A stretch of DNA of 25,716 nt from JASFQI01 sp050115555. GTDB taxonomy: Bacteria; Desulfobacterota; DSM-4660; Desulfatiglandales; HGW-15. The translations under genes were made by a program, and so were the position numbers. Positions within the stretch are counted from its first letter, which is position 1; the number at the start of each line of letters is the position of its first letter. Location of the stretch: contig JASFQI010000022.1 in NCBI GenBank assembly GCA_050115555.1, positions 1 through 25,716 on the forward strand, given 5' to 3'. Below are positions 25,044-25,716 of this stretch, piece by piece. The notes beneath the pieces are model-generated. The model ran no database searches, was not told the DNA's origin, and saw only the letters and a program-made list of their open reading frames with translations.

Positions 25044-25144
25044 GGGAATCTTCCTCCTACCTCCACAAGCCGCTTGATGGCTTCGTCAATCGGATGTTCT
25101 TCAAAACCTTCATCGGCTGAAAATGCCTCTCCCCCCCCCCGCAT
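25040..25144 (-). CDS. Tiny ORF with a G10 tract after the start codon, 34 residues
   Basis: Reading from ATG at 25144, the frame begins Met-Arg-Gly-Gly-Gly-Glu, where ten G's (complement of C10 at 25131-25140) cover the ends of codons 2 and 5 and all of 3 and 4, then continues AFSADEGFEEHPIDEAIKRL and ends VEVGGRFP. GGGAG lies shortly before the ATG. The stop overlaps the next gene's ATG (ATGA). The frame remains open a further 66 bases upstream (HSEVALHVLFSGRK), without a normal start codon, so it could instead be the end of a degraded larger gene. No family recognised. Confidence 0.45.
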   Translation of the reverse strand: MRGGGEAFSADEGFEEHPIDEAIKRLVEVGGRFP

Positions 25145-25305
25145 TTTTCTCCCGCTGAATAGAACGTGCAAGGCGACTTCGGAATGGATGATGCAGTCGC
25201 AAAAAACCGATACTTAGTGATTTGCCTCTCGCAATTCCAACGACTTAAGTGTAGCCAACAGGCGGTCGAGCGGGTTTTTGCGAGACCGTCAATGGATTCG
25301 GGGTG
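25145..25305. other. Spacer with possible gene remnants
   Basis: Between the sugar-methyltransferase stop and the tiny ORF. On the minus strand short open phrases look protein-like (RSRKNPLDRLLATLKSLEL then EANH and a stop) but lack start codons. It also carries dispersed-repeat copy B. Probably a decayed junction. Confidence 0.4.
25251..25300 (+). repeat. Dispersed intergenic repeat, copy B
   Basis: Matches copy A at 12403-12451 in the same orientation (GTAGCCAAC, GCGGTCGAGC, TTTTTGCGAGACCGTC). It starts just after the methyltransferase stop. The variable tetramer after GCGGTCGAGC differs between copies. Confidence 0.6.
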
Positions 25306-25716
25306 TCAGGAACTCCAACAAAGGTAGGTGGTTCCCGCCAAATCCAACCGCGGATCCCGAAGTTTATCGAAAGAAAAAAACGATTCCATGTGGGATTCCA
25401 AGGCATCAGAATCAGGGGTGTCGTAGACAAAAAAGGTATGAATCGCACGATCACTACGATTTTCTTTGATAAAACGATAATAATATGTGCGCTGATCGGG
25501 GGTCATCTCCTGGAATGATGATGAATTAAACGCATGATTGACAGAAATACCCTGAAATTTCTCCAACTCCCATGGGGGAATGCACCAGATCATTCCCTTG
25601 TCTTTCTGGGCATTGAATTCGTTTCTCACCTCATTCGCATTCATTTCTCTAATAATTAGGTAGTCTACCACCTGTTCCGGACATACAGCCTTTAAATACT
25701 GTGTAGCTACATACAG
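25306..25716 (-). CDS. Putative sugar O-methyltransferase, C-terminal fragment (5' end outside window)
   Basis: The frame is open to the right edge (LYVATQYLKAVCPEQVVDYL upstream of the GTG at 25671), so only the last 136 residues are seen. The segments LYVATQYLK, ISVNHAFNSSSFQEM and YYYRFIKEN resemble the C-terminal half of the 'putative sugar O-methyltransferase' family found in O-antigen and capsule loci; SFQEM is a strong hallmark in that group by my recollection. The catalytic SAM-binding start is outside the window. Base composition is visibly more A/T-rich than the rest, as expected for surface-polysaccharide genes acquired by transfer. An unrelated SAM-methyltransferase is the alternative. 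Confidence 0.6.
   Translation of the reverse strand: MYVATQYLKAVCPEQVVDYLIIREMNANEVRNEFNAQKDKGMIWCIPPWELEKFQGISVNHAFNSSSFQEMTPDQRTYYYRFIKENRSDRAIHTFFVYDTPDSDALESHMESFFSFDKLRDPRLDLAGTTYLCWSS

Noticed and set aside
25245..25454. 69-codon minus-strand frame at the right edge
   Set aside because: It overlaps the sugar-methyltransferase fragment in another frame and lacks protein-like features.

Overview
The window looks like a GC-rich chromosome segment from a Gram-negative deltaproteobacterium (Desulfobacterota; a Syntrophobacterales-like lineage is my best guess). This is inferred from the gene set (type II secretion, LptF/LptG, an MsbA-like exporter, acyl-CoA dehydrogenase), the order yqeY-dnaG-rpoD, and degenerate intergenic repeats of a kind common in that group. 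No 16S gene or other direct taxonomic marker is present.

Left part, plus strand (1-15146). The window opens inside gspD, followed closely by gspE, a multi-helix HEAT-repeat membrane protein and an overlapping CPBP-family membrane protease. A tRNA-Ala(CGC) follows. Next comes a histidine block, hisB, an unrecognised lipoprotein, then hisA, whose TTG start overlaps the lipoprotein stop. A promoter that starts inside the hisA stop codon leads into yqeY, dnaG (primase) and rpoD (sigma-70), a macromolecular-synthesis operon without rpsU next to it. Then come a tRNA with CAT anticodon (probably Ile2), a strong terminator, a NIF3-family protein, a coiled-coil zinc-ribbon protein, the RNase P RNA gene (rnpB) with its own promoter, an orphan Rossmann-like protein whose start lies within the rnpB 3' end, and the pair yggT/yggU(DUF167).

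Right part, minus strand (15268-25716). Reading leftwards from the right edge: the C-terminal end of a putative sugar O-methyltransferase in a less GC-rich stretch, a tiny ORF with a G10 tract just after its ATG, a small membrane protein, lptF, lptG, an SGNH-hydrolase-like anchored protein, a WecA-type glycosyl-1-phosphate transferase fused to a CoA-binding-like domain, an acyl-CoA dehydrogenase with its own promoter and terminator, and an MsbA-like ABC exporter. Apart from the dehydrogenase this is an envelope-glycan and LPS-transport neighbourhood.

The most unusual structures are: (1) 17 in-phase heptads (CCTTTNN on the plus strand, NNAAAGG on the coding strand) forming the leader of the WecA-like fusion, so that its Shine-Dalgarno and part of its GTG start are repeat units; (2) the G10 run in codons 2-5 of a 34-codon ORF coupled by ATGA to a membrane protein; (3) an Ada-like zinc-binding tail on LptF; (4) a long CACGAAG-type inverted repeat in the leader of the MsbA-like gene; (5) two copies of a ~50-bp dispersed repeat; (6) overlap of rnpB with a coding start. 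Items 1 and 2 lie in the same envelope cluster and suggest, as a hypothesis only, repeat-length-dependent expression of surface glycan functions.
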